NCBI GenBank assembly: GCA_018524345.1
Contig: JADQAZ010000002.1
Location: 868,001 to 932,000 of the forward strand
Length of the DNA: 64,000 nucleotides
Direction of reading: 5' to 3'
DNA from: Harenicola maris
GTDB lineage: Bacteria > Pseudomonadota > Alphaproteobacteria > Rhodobacterales > Rhodobacteraceae
The notes below the pieces were generated by a model that made no database searches, was not told the origin of the DNA, and saw only the letters and a program-made list of their open reading frames with translations. A program made the position numbers and the translations under genes. Below, one piece after another: positions 57,738 through 64,000 of this stretch; positions within the stretch are counted from its first letter, which is position 1, and each line of letters opens with the position of its first letter.

Positions 57738-58389
57738 AGGTCGCGCAGGCGAGTATCGGCACGAAGAGGTTTAGGATCGGGATCGACAGGGGCACCGTCA
57801 TCAGGATGCCCGCCCACCAGACATTCAGGAAATGGCGGCTGCGGGCGCGGTTTGCGCCGCTGCGGCCGAGGCGGCGCATCGCCACCATTTGAAAGTATTC
57901 CCGCCCCAGCAGCAGCCCGTTCACCGCGATAAACAGCAGCGGGGCGATGGGAAAGGCGAGGATATAGATCAGCAGCATCCCGAGGTTGGCCAGCAGCAGC
58001 AGCCCGAGGAAGGCCAGCGTATCAGCAATGACCTCGCCCCATGGCAGGCGCGGCACGGGGGGCAGGCCGGCGTAGTGGCGTTCCTCGACCGCGCGGGCGA
58101 TGTCATCGAGGAACAGGCCGGTAAAGGCCGAGGCCACCGGCACCATCAGGAACATCGACAAGAGCAGCGTCACCCCGACCGAGGCCCAGCCGAGGATATT
58201 GTCGAGCCATGTGATTTCATAGCCGAAGATCGTCAGGTTCTCGGGCAGGAGCCACATGATGCCCCATTGGAACAGGAAGTAGATCCCCACCAGCAGGGCG
58301 ATGGTCAAGCCGACGCCGATGAGCAGGACGCGCAGGAAGCGCGGGTCAAAGACCTGTGCGACGGCCTTGGCGAAGTCGGAAAAGATCAT
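57673..58389 (-). CDS. EI24/CysZ-like membrane protein
   Basis: A 238-aa inner-membrane protein with four to six hydrophobic helices. The family pattern is the N-terminal DFAKAVAQVFDPRFLRVLLIGVGLT, LFLDDIARAVEERHYAGLPP, and NGLLLGREYFQMVAMRRLG. CysZ members transport sulfate; the role here is only inferred. The start at 58389 overlaps the nitroreductase stop (ATGA). The C-terminus overlaps DUF1467 by 65 nt. Confidence 0.88.
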   Translation of the reverse strand: MIFSDFAKAVAQVFDPRFLRVLLIGVGLTIALLVGIYFLFQWGIMWLLPENLTIFGYEITWLDNILGWASVGVTLLLSMFLMVPVASAFTGLFLDDIARAVEERHYAGLPPVPRLPWGEVIADTLAFLGLLLLANLGMLLIYILAFPIAPLLFIAVNGLLLGREYFQMVAMRRLGRSGANRARSRHFLNVWWAGILMTVPLSIPILNLFVPILACATFTHQFHRLEPQRQERTPARTG

Positions 58390-58964
58390 TGATCGAGCCA
58401 GGTTGTCAGGGCGTCGATATCGGGGCGCGGGCGTTCCGGCGGGGCGGTGGTTTCGCTTCCGATATGGATGATGCCTGCGACGGTTTCGTGGGGTTTCAGG
58501 CCAAGGTGGGCCTGCACGAAATCCGGTGTATGGCTGTGCCAGCCGGAGAGCCAGTTTGCCCCCCAGCCGGAGGCAAGCGCCGCATTCACCAGCCCGAGGC
58601 AGACTGCGCCTGCGGAGTAGACCTGTTCGATCTGCGGCACCTTTTCCGAGGGTTTGGGCGATGTCACCACCACCACGGCGCAGCCGGAGGTTTCCAGCGC
58701 GGTTGCGGCCTTGGCGACCTTGTCCGCATCGATCCCCTGCGCCGCGCCGAATGCCCGGGTTTCGGCGCCAAGGCGGGGCAGGGCCGCGCCGGTCAGCACC
58801 ACGAAGCGCCATGGTTCCAGTTTGCCATGGTCAGGCACGCGGGCGGCGGCGGTGAGCAGGGGTTTGAGGTCCTGCGCTGTGGGCCATGGGCCTGCGAGAG
58901 TTTTGGAAGGCCGCGAGCGGCGGGTGGACAGAAAGTCAAACGCGGCTGGATTCGGATCGGGCAT
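58386..58964 (-). CDS. Nitroreductase family protein (YdjA-like)
   Basis: A 192-aa FMN-dependent reductase. FLSTRRSRPSKTLAGP at the N-terminus and RVPDHGKLEPWRFVVLTG are the FMN-binding signature of the small YdjA group; the dimer partner segment SAGAVCLGLVNAALASGWGANWLSGW follows. The ATG at 58964 follows AAAAGGA. It is coupled to the downstream cysZ-like gene. Substrate unknown. Confidence 0.92.
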   Translation of the reverse strand: MPDPNPAAFDFLSTRRSRPSKTLAGPWPTAQDLKPLLTAAARVPDHGKLEPWRFVVLTGAALPRLGAETRAFGAAQGIDADKVAKAATALETSGCAVVVVTSPKPSEKVPQIEQVYSAGAVCLGLVNAALASGWGANWLSGWHSHTPDFVQAHLGLKPHETVAGIIHIGSETTAPPERPRPDIDALTTWLDQ

Positions 58965-59084
58965 TCGGGGTCCTTTTGCGGCGGCCATGGGCGGATCGGC
59001 GTGTTGGGTCTTATGTCGGGGTTTTGCGCGGGGAGTTCAATGCTTGGGCGCTTGGTTCTCTGCCTCTTGCGGGACTGGGATTGG

Positions 59085-59107
59085 ATTGGTAAGATTAAGT
59101 TACCAAT
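59085..59107 (+). promoter_or_regulatory. GntR/FadR-type operator over the lactate dehydrogenase promoter
   Basis: ATTGGTAA-N7-TTACCAAT is a perfect 8-bp inverted repeat that ends 3 nt before the AGGAGG ribosome site of the dehydrogenase gene and covers a likely -10. The TTGGT/ACCAA half-sites resemble those of LldR/PdhR-type GntR regulators, although the spacing is wider. A lactate-responsive repressor is inferred; its gene is not in the window. Confidence 0.6.
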
Positions 59108-59122
59108 TTGAGGAGGCTTCCC

Positions 59123-60289
59123 ATGCCCGTGATCACCTGCATTGACGATCTGAAACGCATTTATCGCCGCCGCGTGCCGAAGATGTTTTACGATTACTGC
59201 GAGAGCGGCAGTTGGACGGAGCAGACATTTCGCGAGAATACCTCTGATTTCGATCTGCTGCGTCTGCGGCAGCGGGTGGCGGTGGATATTTCGGAGCGCA
59301 GCACGGCGGGGCAGATGATCGGGCAGGATGTCTCTATGCCCGTGGCCCTTGCCCCCGTGGGCCTGACGGGGATGCAGCATGCGGATGGAGAGATTAAGGC
59401 CGCGCGGGCGGCGGCGGAGTTCGGGGTGCCCTATACCCTGTCGACCATGTCGATCTGTTCGATCGAGGATGTGGCCGAGAACACCGAGGCGCCTTTCTGG
59501 TTTCAGGTCTATACCCTGACCGATGATGATTACATGCGCCGGTTGATTGACCGCGCCAAGGCGGCGAAATGTTCGGCCATTGTGATCACCCTTGACCTGC
59601 AGCTGCTTGGGCAGCGCCATAAGGACCTGAAAAACGGCCTGTCCGCGCCGCCGAAGCTGACGCCCAAGACCCTTGCCAATCTGGCGACGAAATGGGCTTG
59701 GGGGCTGGAGATGCTCCAGACCCAGCGGCGCAGTTTTGGCAATCTGGTTGGTCATGTGGAGGGGCTGGAGGATCCGGCCTCCCTTGGTGCATGGACCTCG
59801 CAGAACTTTGACCTGACGCTGGATTGGAAGCGGATCGAGACCCTGATGAACATGTGGGGCGGCAAGGTGATCCTGAAGGGGATACTGGACGCCGAGGATG
59901 CCAAGATGGCGGCCAAGTTGGGGGCGGATGCGATTGTTGTGTCCAACCACGGCGGGCGGCAGCTTGACGGGGCGCTGTCCTCCATCCGGATGCTGGGGCC
60001 GATTATGGATGCGGTGGGGGATCAGGTCGAGGTGTACCTCGATAGCGGGATTCGCAGCGGGCAGGATGTGCTCAAGGCCATGGCGATGGGGGCCAAGGGC
60101 ACCATGATCGGGCGGGCCTATGTCTATGGTCTTGGGGCCATGGGGCAGAAGGGCGTGACCAAGGCGTTGGAGACCATCCACAAGGAGCTGGATATGTCGA
60201 TGGCCCTGTGTGGCAAGCGCCGTTTGGCGGATGTGGACCGCGATATCCTGCTGGTGCCCGAGGATTTCGAGGGCCGCTGGCAAGGGTAG
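59123..60289 (+). CDS. lldD: FMN-dependent L-lactate dehydrogenase (alpha-hydroxyacid oxidase family)
   Basis: Oxidises L-lactate to pyruvate, passing electrons to quinone. The 388-aa protein has the family N-terminus VITCIDDLKRIYRRRVPKMFYDYCESGSW, APVGLTGMQHADGE, and the catalytic SNHGGRQLDGALSS containing the active-site His and Arg, followed by SGIRSGQDVLKAMAMGAKGTMIGRAYVYG. The ATG at 59123 follows AGGAGG. A closely related hydroxyacid is possible as substrate. A palindromic operator lies upstream. Confidence 0.94.
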   Translation: MPVITCIDDLKRIYRRRVPKMFYDYCESGSWTEQTFRENTSDFDLLRLRQRVAVDISERSTAGQMIGQDVSMPVALAPVGLTGMQHADGEIKAARAAAEFGVPYTLSTMSICSIEDVAENTEAPFWFQVYTLTDDDYMRRLIDRAKAAKCSAIVITLDLQLLGQRHKDLKNGLSAPPKLTPKTLANLATKWAWGLEMLQTQRRSFGNLVGHVEGLEDPASLGAWTSQNFDLTLDWKRIETLMNMWGGKVILKGILDAEDAKMAAKLGADAIVVSNHGGRQLDGALSSIRMLGPIMDAVGDQVEVYLDSGIRSGQDVLKAMAMGAKGTMIGRAYVYGLGAMGQKGVTKALETIHKELDMSMALCGKRRLADVDRDILLVPEDFEGRWQG

Positions 60290-60376
60290 CCTGCGGGCGG
60301 CTGGCCCTATGCCGCTTTTGTGACCCCCGCGCTGCGCTGCTTTTGCCATACTGGGGCAAAGAGCGGAGGTATCGGG

Positions 60377-60880
60377 ATGCAGGTTTGGCGGGTTTTGGTG
60401 GCGGCACTGGTGTTGCCTTTCGGAGCGCAGGCGCAAGCGCAGGAGGCCCAAGAGCCAAGGCGGCTGGAGGGCGCGGTGCAGGGGTTTCTGGATGTGCTGG
60501 CGCAGGAGGGGCCGGATGCGAGCTTTGCCCTGTTCAACGAGAGGCTGCGGGGGATTGTGCCGCGCGAGGAGTGGCATGCCATGCGCGGCGGGCAGACCGA
60601 GACCTTCGGCGCCCTTGGCCCCCTGAGCGCCCATAGTTTTGACACCCGCGAGGGCGATGCCGCCCGTGTTTTCGTTAGTTTTAGCGGCACCTATGGCGGG
60701 GCGGATGATCCGGTCTGCGGGCTGGTGATCTGGAGCGCGCCGGAGGGGGAGGAGCCCTTGGTGGGCGGGATTTACCTGAACTTTTTGCCGATGGATCGGG
60801 TGTCCTTGATGCCCGATGCGCAACTGGCGCAGCTTGAGCAGCAGGCGCGTTGCCCTGCGGGGTTGCTCAGCCCGGGTTAG
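60377..60880 (+). CDS. Exported hypothetical protein (possibly DUF4019/NTF2-like)
   Basis: A 167-aa protein with a signal peptide (MQVWRVLVAALVLPFGAQAQA). The mature part has a helical start (EGAVQGFLDVLAQEGPDASFALF), REEWHAMRGGQTETFGAL and a strand-rich C-terminal half. This arrangement resembles DUF4019 or NTF2-like secreted proteins, but the match is loose. The ATG at 60377 follows GGAGG. Its stop interlocks with the MFS gene stop in TTAG. Confidence 0.75.
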   Translation: MQVWRVLVAALVLPFGAQAQAQEAQEPRRLEGAVQGFLDVLAQEGPDASFALFNERLRGIVPREEWHAMRGGQTETFGALGPLSAHSFDTREGDAARVFVSFSGTYGGADDPVCGLVIWSAPEGEEPLVGGIYLNFLPMDRVSLMPDAQLAQLEQQARCPAGLLSPG

Positions 60881-62001
60881 CGGCGCAGCACCAGCAGCAG
60901 GGGCAGCACGCCGAGGATCGCAAAGCCGAGGACGGCGAAGGCCGTGGCGAGGCCGAAGACCTCGCTTAGCCCCCCCATCAGGGGCGGGCCGAAGAAGAAG
61001 CCGGAAAACCCGATGACGGAGATTCGCGCGATGGTTTGCGTGCGCGTGCCCTTGGCCGCGCGTCGCCCCACCAGCGCAAGCGCCGTGGGCGCGATGGCCG
61101 AGACCCCGAGGCCGAGGATGCCGAAGCCGATATAGGCCACGCCGGGGGAGCCCGCCGCCGCCGCCAGCCATGCGCCAAGGGCGGCAAGGCAGGAGAAGAT
61201 TTTCAGCAGCCGGGCCTCGCCCAGCCAGCCCGCGATGGCCTGTCCGCCAAAGCGGCCGATGGCCATGGTGACGCCGAGGGTGGCGGGGCCCATGGCCCCC
61301 TCTGCCGCGCCGCCGCCGAGGCCGCGCTCGATATGCAGGGCGGACCAAGCCTCTGTCGCGCCCTCTGTCATGAAGGCCAGCAGGATGATGCCGCCGCCCG
61401 CAAAGAGGAGCGGCAGGGGCAGGGAGGCGGGCTTTGCCGTGCCGGGTTCGGTGCTATCGTCCGGCGCGATGGCGGAGAAGGGGGCGGCCACGGCGATGAC
61501 CACGAAGAGGGCGGCAAAGCACCAGAGCGGCGGCAGGCCCGCCTCGCGGGCGAGACCTGCGGTGATGGCCCCCGCGGCATAGCCGACGGAGAACATCCCG
61601 TGGGCGAAATTCATCAGGGAGCGGCCCTTGGCGGCCTCGATCTCTGACACGCGCGCGTTCATGGCGATATCCACCGTGCCGGAGGCCGAGGCGACCACGA
61701 TCATGGCGGCGGCGAAGGTCAGGGGGCTGTGCATCACGCCGGGAAACAGGAAGGCCCCGGCGAGCATCACCATGCCGAGGGGCAGGCCGAAGCGGCCCAT
61801 CAGCCTGTCGTAGGCCTGTGCCCAGAACATGGCCGCCATAAGCCCCATGGCCGCGGCGACCAGCACCGAACCGAAGACCCAGTCCCCCGCGCCGATCTGC
61901 GCCTTGATCACCGGCACATAGGCGGCATAGGCGCCCCAGAGGCCGCCCATAGCGGTGAAGGCAACGGCGGGGCGGGCGGAGAGGAGGAGGGCGGTCTTCA
62001 T
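60877..62001 (-). CDS. MFS transporter
   Basis: A 374-aa inner-membrane protein with eleven or twelve hydrophobic helices. It shows the MFS features [17 protein letters not shown] (motif A-like loop), [21 protein letters not shown] and a second half beginning near 200. It resembles the YbjJ/FucP-like group with NARVSEIEA in helix 4-5. Substrate unknown. A G-rich tract separates it from rplY. Confidence 0.9.
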   Translation of the reverse strand: MKTALLLSARPAVAFTAMGGLWGAYAAYVPVIKAQIGAGDWVFGSVLVAAAMGLMAAMFWAQAYDRLMGRFGLPLGMVMLAGAFLFPGVMHSPLTFAAAMIVVASASGTVDIAMNARVSEIEAAKGRSLMNFAHGMFSVGYAAGAITAGLAREAGLPPLWCFAALFVVIAVAAPFSAIAPDDSTEPGTAKPASLPLPLLFAGGGIILLAFMTEGATEAWSALHIERGLGGGAAEGAMGPATLGVTMAIGRFGGQAIAGWLGEARLLKIFSCLAALGAWLAAAAGSPGVAYIGFGILGLGVSAIAPTALALVGRRAAKGTRTQTIARISVIGFSGFFFGPPLMGGLSEVFGLATAFAVLGFAILGVLPLLLVLRR

Positions 62002-62084
62002 ACCGCGCAGGTTCCACAGGGGGCGGGCAGTTGCAATCGACGATTTCTTACGGCCCTGTCACATCTTGAGAGCGCCTTTGGCGC

Positions 62085-62118
62085 GGGGCGGGGCGGGGAG
62101 TCTGGGGCGGGGCGGGGG
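62085..62118 (+). other. G-quadruplex-like tract upstream of rplY
   Basis: Six runs of four or five G (62085-62088, 62090-62093, 62095-62098, 62104-62107, 62109-62112, 62114-62118) are separated by one to five bases on the + strand. This exceeds the usual four-run requirement for an intramolecular quadruplex with four tetrads. It lies in the divergent region between the MFS gene and rplY, about 125 nt before the rplY start. Confidence 0.6.
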
Positions 62119-62242
62119 CGGAGTCCGGGCCAGAGCGGTAAAAACCCCTTTCCAAACGGGTCAATCCCGTCTAAACGCCACCATTCGTGGGCCGACACCC
62201 TTGGAGGCGGCCTTAAACCTTTTAGTATTTGGAGTATTCCTA

Positions 62243-62887
62243 ATGGCTGGTGAGATCCCTGATCTTCACGCCGAGGTACGCACGGGGACGGGCAAGGGGG
62301 CCGCCCGTCAAGCACGCCGTGACGGCAATGTACCTGGCATCGTTTTCGGTGGCGACACTGATCCCTTGGCAATCAACATCCCCTTCAACGTTTTGTTCAA
62401 ACGTCTGAAAGCGGGCCGTTTCAAGTCCACCCTGTTCAACCTGAAGGTTGAAGGGCAGGAAGACGTGCGCGTTATCTGCCGTGATGTGCAGCGCGACGTT
62501 ATCAAAGACCTGCCGACTCACGTCGACTTTATGCGTCTGAAGCGGACAACGAAGATTGCGTTGTTTATCCCCGTTGAGTTCGTTGGCGAAGAAGAAAGCC
62601 CCGGCCTGAAGCGTGGCGGCGTGTTGAACGCTGTGCGTCCTGAGGTTGAGCTTGTTGTGACCGCCGGTGACATCCCTGAGAAGCTGACAGCGAATCTTGC
62701 TGGTCTGGAAGTTGGTGACACCATCAACATCTCGGACATCGAGATCCCCGCTGGCGCGAAGGCGACCATCGACCGTGACTTCGTTGTTGCGAACATCTCT
62801 GCGCCATCCGGTCTGCGTTCTGCGGACGATGAGGCCGAGGATGAGGCCGCCGAAGGCGAAGCCGCAACGGAGGCAGCAGAGGAGTAA
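62243..62887 (+). CDS. rplY: 50S ribosomal protein L25/general stress protein Ctc
   Basis: Binds 5S rRNA. The 214-aa long form has the L25 domain at about 1-95 ([30 protein letters not shown]), the TL5 C-terminal beta domain (about 100-190, [21 protein letters not shown]) and an acidic Glu/Ala-rich tail. The ATG at 62243 follows GGAG. It precedes pth, a conserved bacterial pairing, but a terminator separates them. Confidence 0.96.
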   Translation: MAGEIPDLHAEVRTGTGKGAARQARRDGNVPGIVFGGDTDPLAINIPFNVLFKRLKAGRFKSTLFNLKVEGQEDVRVICRDVQRDVIKDLPTHVDFMRLKRTTKIALFIPVEFVGEEESPGLKRGGVLNAVRPEVELVVTAGDIPEKLTANLAGLEVGDTINISDIEIPAGAKATIDRDFVVANISAPSGLRSADDEAEDEAAEGEAATEAAEE

Positions 62888-62910
62888 TCCCTGCCTGCGA
62901 CGATTTGAAA

Positions 62911-62946
62911 GCCCCCGTTGCCTGGCATGGCAGCGGGGGTTTTTTC
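62911..62946 (+). terminator. Intrinsic terminator of rplY
   Basis: CCCCCGTTGCC pairs with GGCAGCGGGGG (one G-U pair) and is followed by TTTTTTC. It lies about 25 nt after the rplY stop. Confidence 0.9.
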
Positions 62947-63010
62947 TTGGGCGGGTGGATTTTCCGGCCCGCCCGCGTCATATCAAAGCGGCATGTGAAG
63001 GAGCCGCGTG

Positions 63011-63691
63011 ATGCAACTGTTTGTTGGTTTGGGAAATCCGGGGGCGAAATACGCCCGCAACCGTCATAACATCGGGTTTATGGCGCTGGAGCAGATCGCC
63101 GCCGACCATGGCTTTGCCCCTTGGCGGAGCAAGTTTCAGGGGTCGGTTTCCGAGGGCAGCCTTGGCGGGGTGAAGACCCTGCTGCTTCGTCCCGGCACCT
63201 TTATGAACCTGTCGGGGCAGAGCGTCGGCGAGGCGATGCGGTTTTATAAGCTGACGCCCGAGGATGTGACTGTGTTCCACGACGAGTTGGACCTTGCCCC
63301 CGGCAAGCTGCGGTGCAAGCGCGGCGGCGGTCATGCGGGGCACAATGGGCTGCGGTCTATTCACGGGCATATCGGGGCGGATTACGCGCGGGTGCGGATG
63401 GGCATTGGCCATCCGGGCCATAAGGATGCAGTTTCCGGCTATGTTCTGCGGGATTTCGCCAAGGCGGAGGAAGGCTGGCTGGACGATGTGCTGCGCGGAG
63501 TGTCCGACGGGGCGGCGGATCTGGCCAAAGGGGACACGGGGCGGTTCATGAACGCCGTATCCCTGCGCGTAGCGCCGCCGCGTAGCAGCACCAGCAAGCC
63601 GAAGCCCGCCGCGAAACCGGCGCCCGAGCCGGAGCCGGAGGACACCCGTAGCAAGATGCAAAAGCTGATGGATCGTTTCGGCAAGGGATAA
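63011..63691 (+). CDS. pth: Peptidyl-tRNA hydrolase
   Basis: Recycles tRNA from peptidyl-tRNA released by stalled ribosomes. The 226-aa protein has FVGLGNPGAKYARNRHNIGF with the catalytic His19, the Asp in VTVFHDELDLAPGK and GGGHAGHNGLRSI. It is about 35 residues longer than E. coli Pth because of a Pro/Glu-rich linker and a short C-terminal helix (SKMQKLMDRFGKG). The ATG at 63011 follows AAGGAG; a GTG directly before it is less likely. Confidence 0.97.
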   Translation: MQLFVGLGNPGAKYARNRHNIGFMALEQIAADHGFAPWRSKFQGSVSEGSLGGVKTLLLRPGTFMNLSGQSVGEAMRFYKLTPEDVTVFHDELDLAPGKLRCKRGGGHAGHNGLRSIHGHIGADYARVRMGIGHPGHKDAVSGYVLRDFAKAEEGWLDDVLRGVSDGAADLAKGDTGRFMNAVSLRVAPPRSSTSKPKPAAKPAPEPEPEDTRSKMQKLMDRFGKG

Positions 63692-63745
63692 GCCCTTGCA
63701 GGGCGGTGCCGAGCCGCGCAGTCTGCGCAGGAAAAGGGGGCCGCT

Positions 63746-64000
63746 ATGACAACCGGATTTTATTGGGACGAAAAATGTTTCTGGCACGGGGGCGGGAATT
63801 ACGCCGGCACCCTGCCGCTGGGCGGCTATGTTCAGCCCCTTGCCGCGGGCGGCTTGCCCGAGGACCCCGAGGCCAAGCGGCGCATGGTCAACCTGATGCG
63901 CGCCACGGGCCTGTGGGAGGAGCTGGACCCGCAAAGCGCCCCGCCTGCCACATGGGAGGAGATGGCGCGGGTGCATCCCGAAAGCTACCTGCGGGAGTTT
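63746..64000 (+). CDS. Class II histone deacetylase-like amidohydrolase, N-terminal part (runs off the window)
   Basis: The first 85 codons read MTTGFYWDEKCFWHGGGNYA, then GTLPLGGYVQPLAAGGLPEDPEAKRRMVNL, the typical start of bacterial acetoin-utilisation/HDAC-family amidohydrolases (arginase-deacetylase fold). The zinc-binding region lies beyond the window. AAGGGGG precedes the ATG. The substrate is probably an acetylpolyamine or a related amide, by family only. Confidence 0.82.
   Translation, partial: MTTGFYWDEKCFWHGGGNYAGTLPLGGYVQPLAAGGLPEDPEAKRRMVNLMRATGLWEELDPQSAPPATWEEMARVHPESYLREF

Noticed and set aside
58793..61348. An 851-codon minus-strand open frame opposite lldD and the exported protein gene
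   Set aside because: Antisense to two supported genes, Arg/His/Pro-rich, and in conflict with the nitroreductase and MFS genes.

Overview
The window is GC-rich chromosomal DNA of an alphaproteobacterium, most probably a Rhodobacterales (Roseobacter-group) species. The evidence is the split F1 ATP synthase operon atpHAGDC without F0 genes, the pairs gloB/methyltransferase, hsp20/DUF1150, rplY/pth and lgt/midA/pgeF, the CTTGAC-N17-CTATAT style promoters, and many small Rhodobacterales-type proteins. It reads as a core housekeeping segment. I found no tRNA, rRNA, CRISPR array, insertion sequence or prophage.

Layout. 1-4.7 kb: 5' part of leuA with a leucine-rich leader peptide, an SDR oxidoreductase, a hydrolase/isomerase pair, prs and an H-type lectin. 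4.8-9.7 kb: atpHAGDC on the minus strand with its promoter and terminator. 9.9-18.6 kb: methyltransferase and gloB, clpA coupled to an M23 peptidase, a HAD phosphatase, ppaC and a diguanylate cyclase. 18.6-21.4 kb: groESL with a CIRCE operator and several hairpins. 21.5-28.3 kb: secreted proteins (DUF302, YHYH), a DMT transporter, a Nudix hydrolase, a lipase, purEK and hsp20-DUF1150, ending in a repeat and terminator cluster. 28.3-35.6 kb: the ATP sulfurylase/APS kinase fusion, an ECF sigma/anti-sigma/fasciclin locus, trxB, an Lrp regulator, a Hint protein and a 44-residue gene. 35.6-44.4 kb: lgt-midA-pgeF, ubiK, a ybjN-like gene, proC-csaA-dehydrogenase, tdk, a CII-like regulator and a FabH-type synthase coupled to a 25-residue lipoprotein. 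44.4-55.2 kb: a membrane protein, carB, a GT87-type membrane protein, aspS, a DUF1993 gene and the DUF1800/DUF1501 pair. 55.2-64 kb: an acetyltransferase, a receiver protein, mce, cysZ-like and nitroreductase genes, an FMN lactate dehydrogenase with a GntR-type operator, an MFS transporter, rplY-pth and the start of a histone-deacetylase-like gene.

Working together. Most genes serve central metabolism (leucine, purine, pyrimidine, proline and sulfur assimilation, ATP synthesis) or protein quality control (GroESL, ClpA, Hsp20, TrxB). Regulation is visible in several places: a probable leucine attenuator, CIRCE/HrcA control of groESL, an RpoH-like promoter before hsp20, an ECF sigma/anti-sigma pair next to a secreted fasciclin protein (as in mycobacterial SigK-RskA-MPT70/83), and a palindrome over the lactate dehydrogenase promoter.

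The least explained features are short non-coding elements and microproteins. They include two arrays of 11-bp-phased GATGCAC/GTGCATC motifs at unrelated loci, a dispersed repeat GGATATTT-N3/4-CCAATAAGAAG in three copies, three tandem terminator-like repeats near 28.2 kb, long perfect palindromes after the anti-sigma gene, a G-quadruplex-like tract before rplY, and three genes of 25, 36 and 44 codons. The + strand also appears to change from C-rich to G-rich coding near 35-41 kb.
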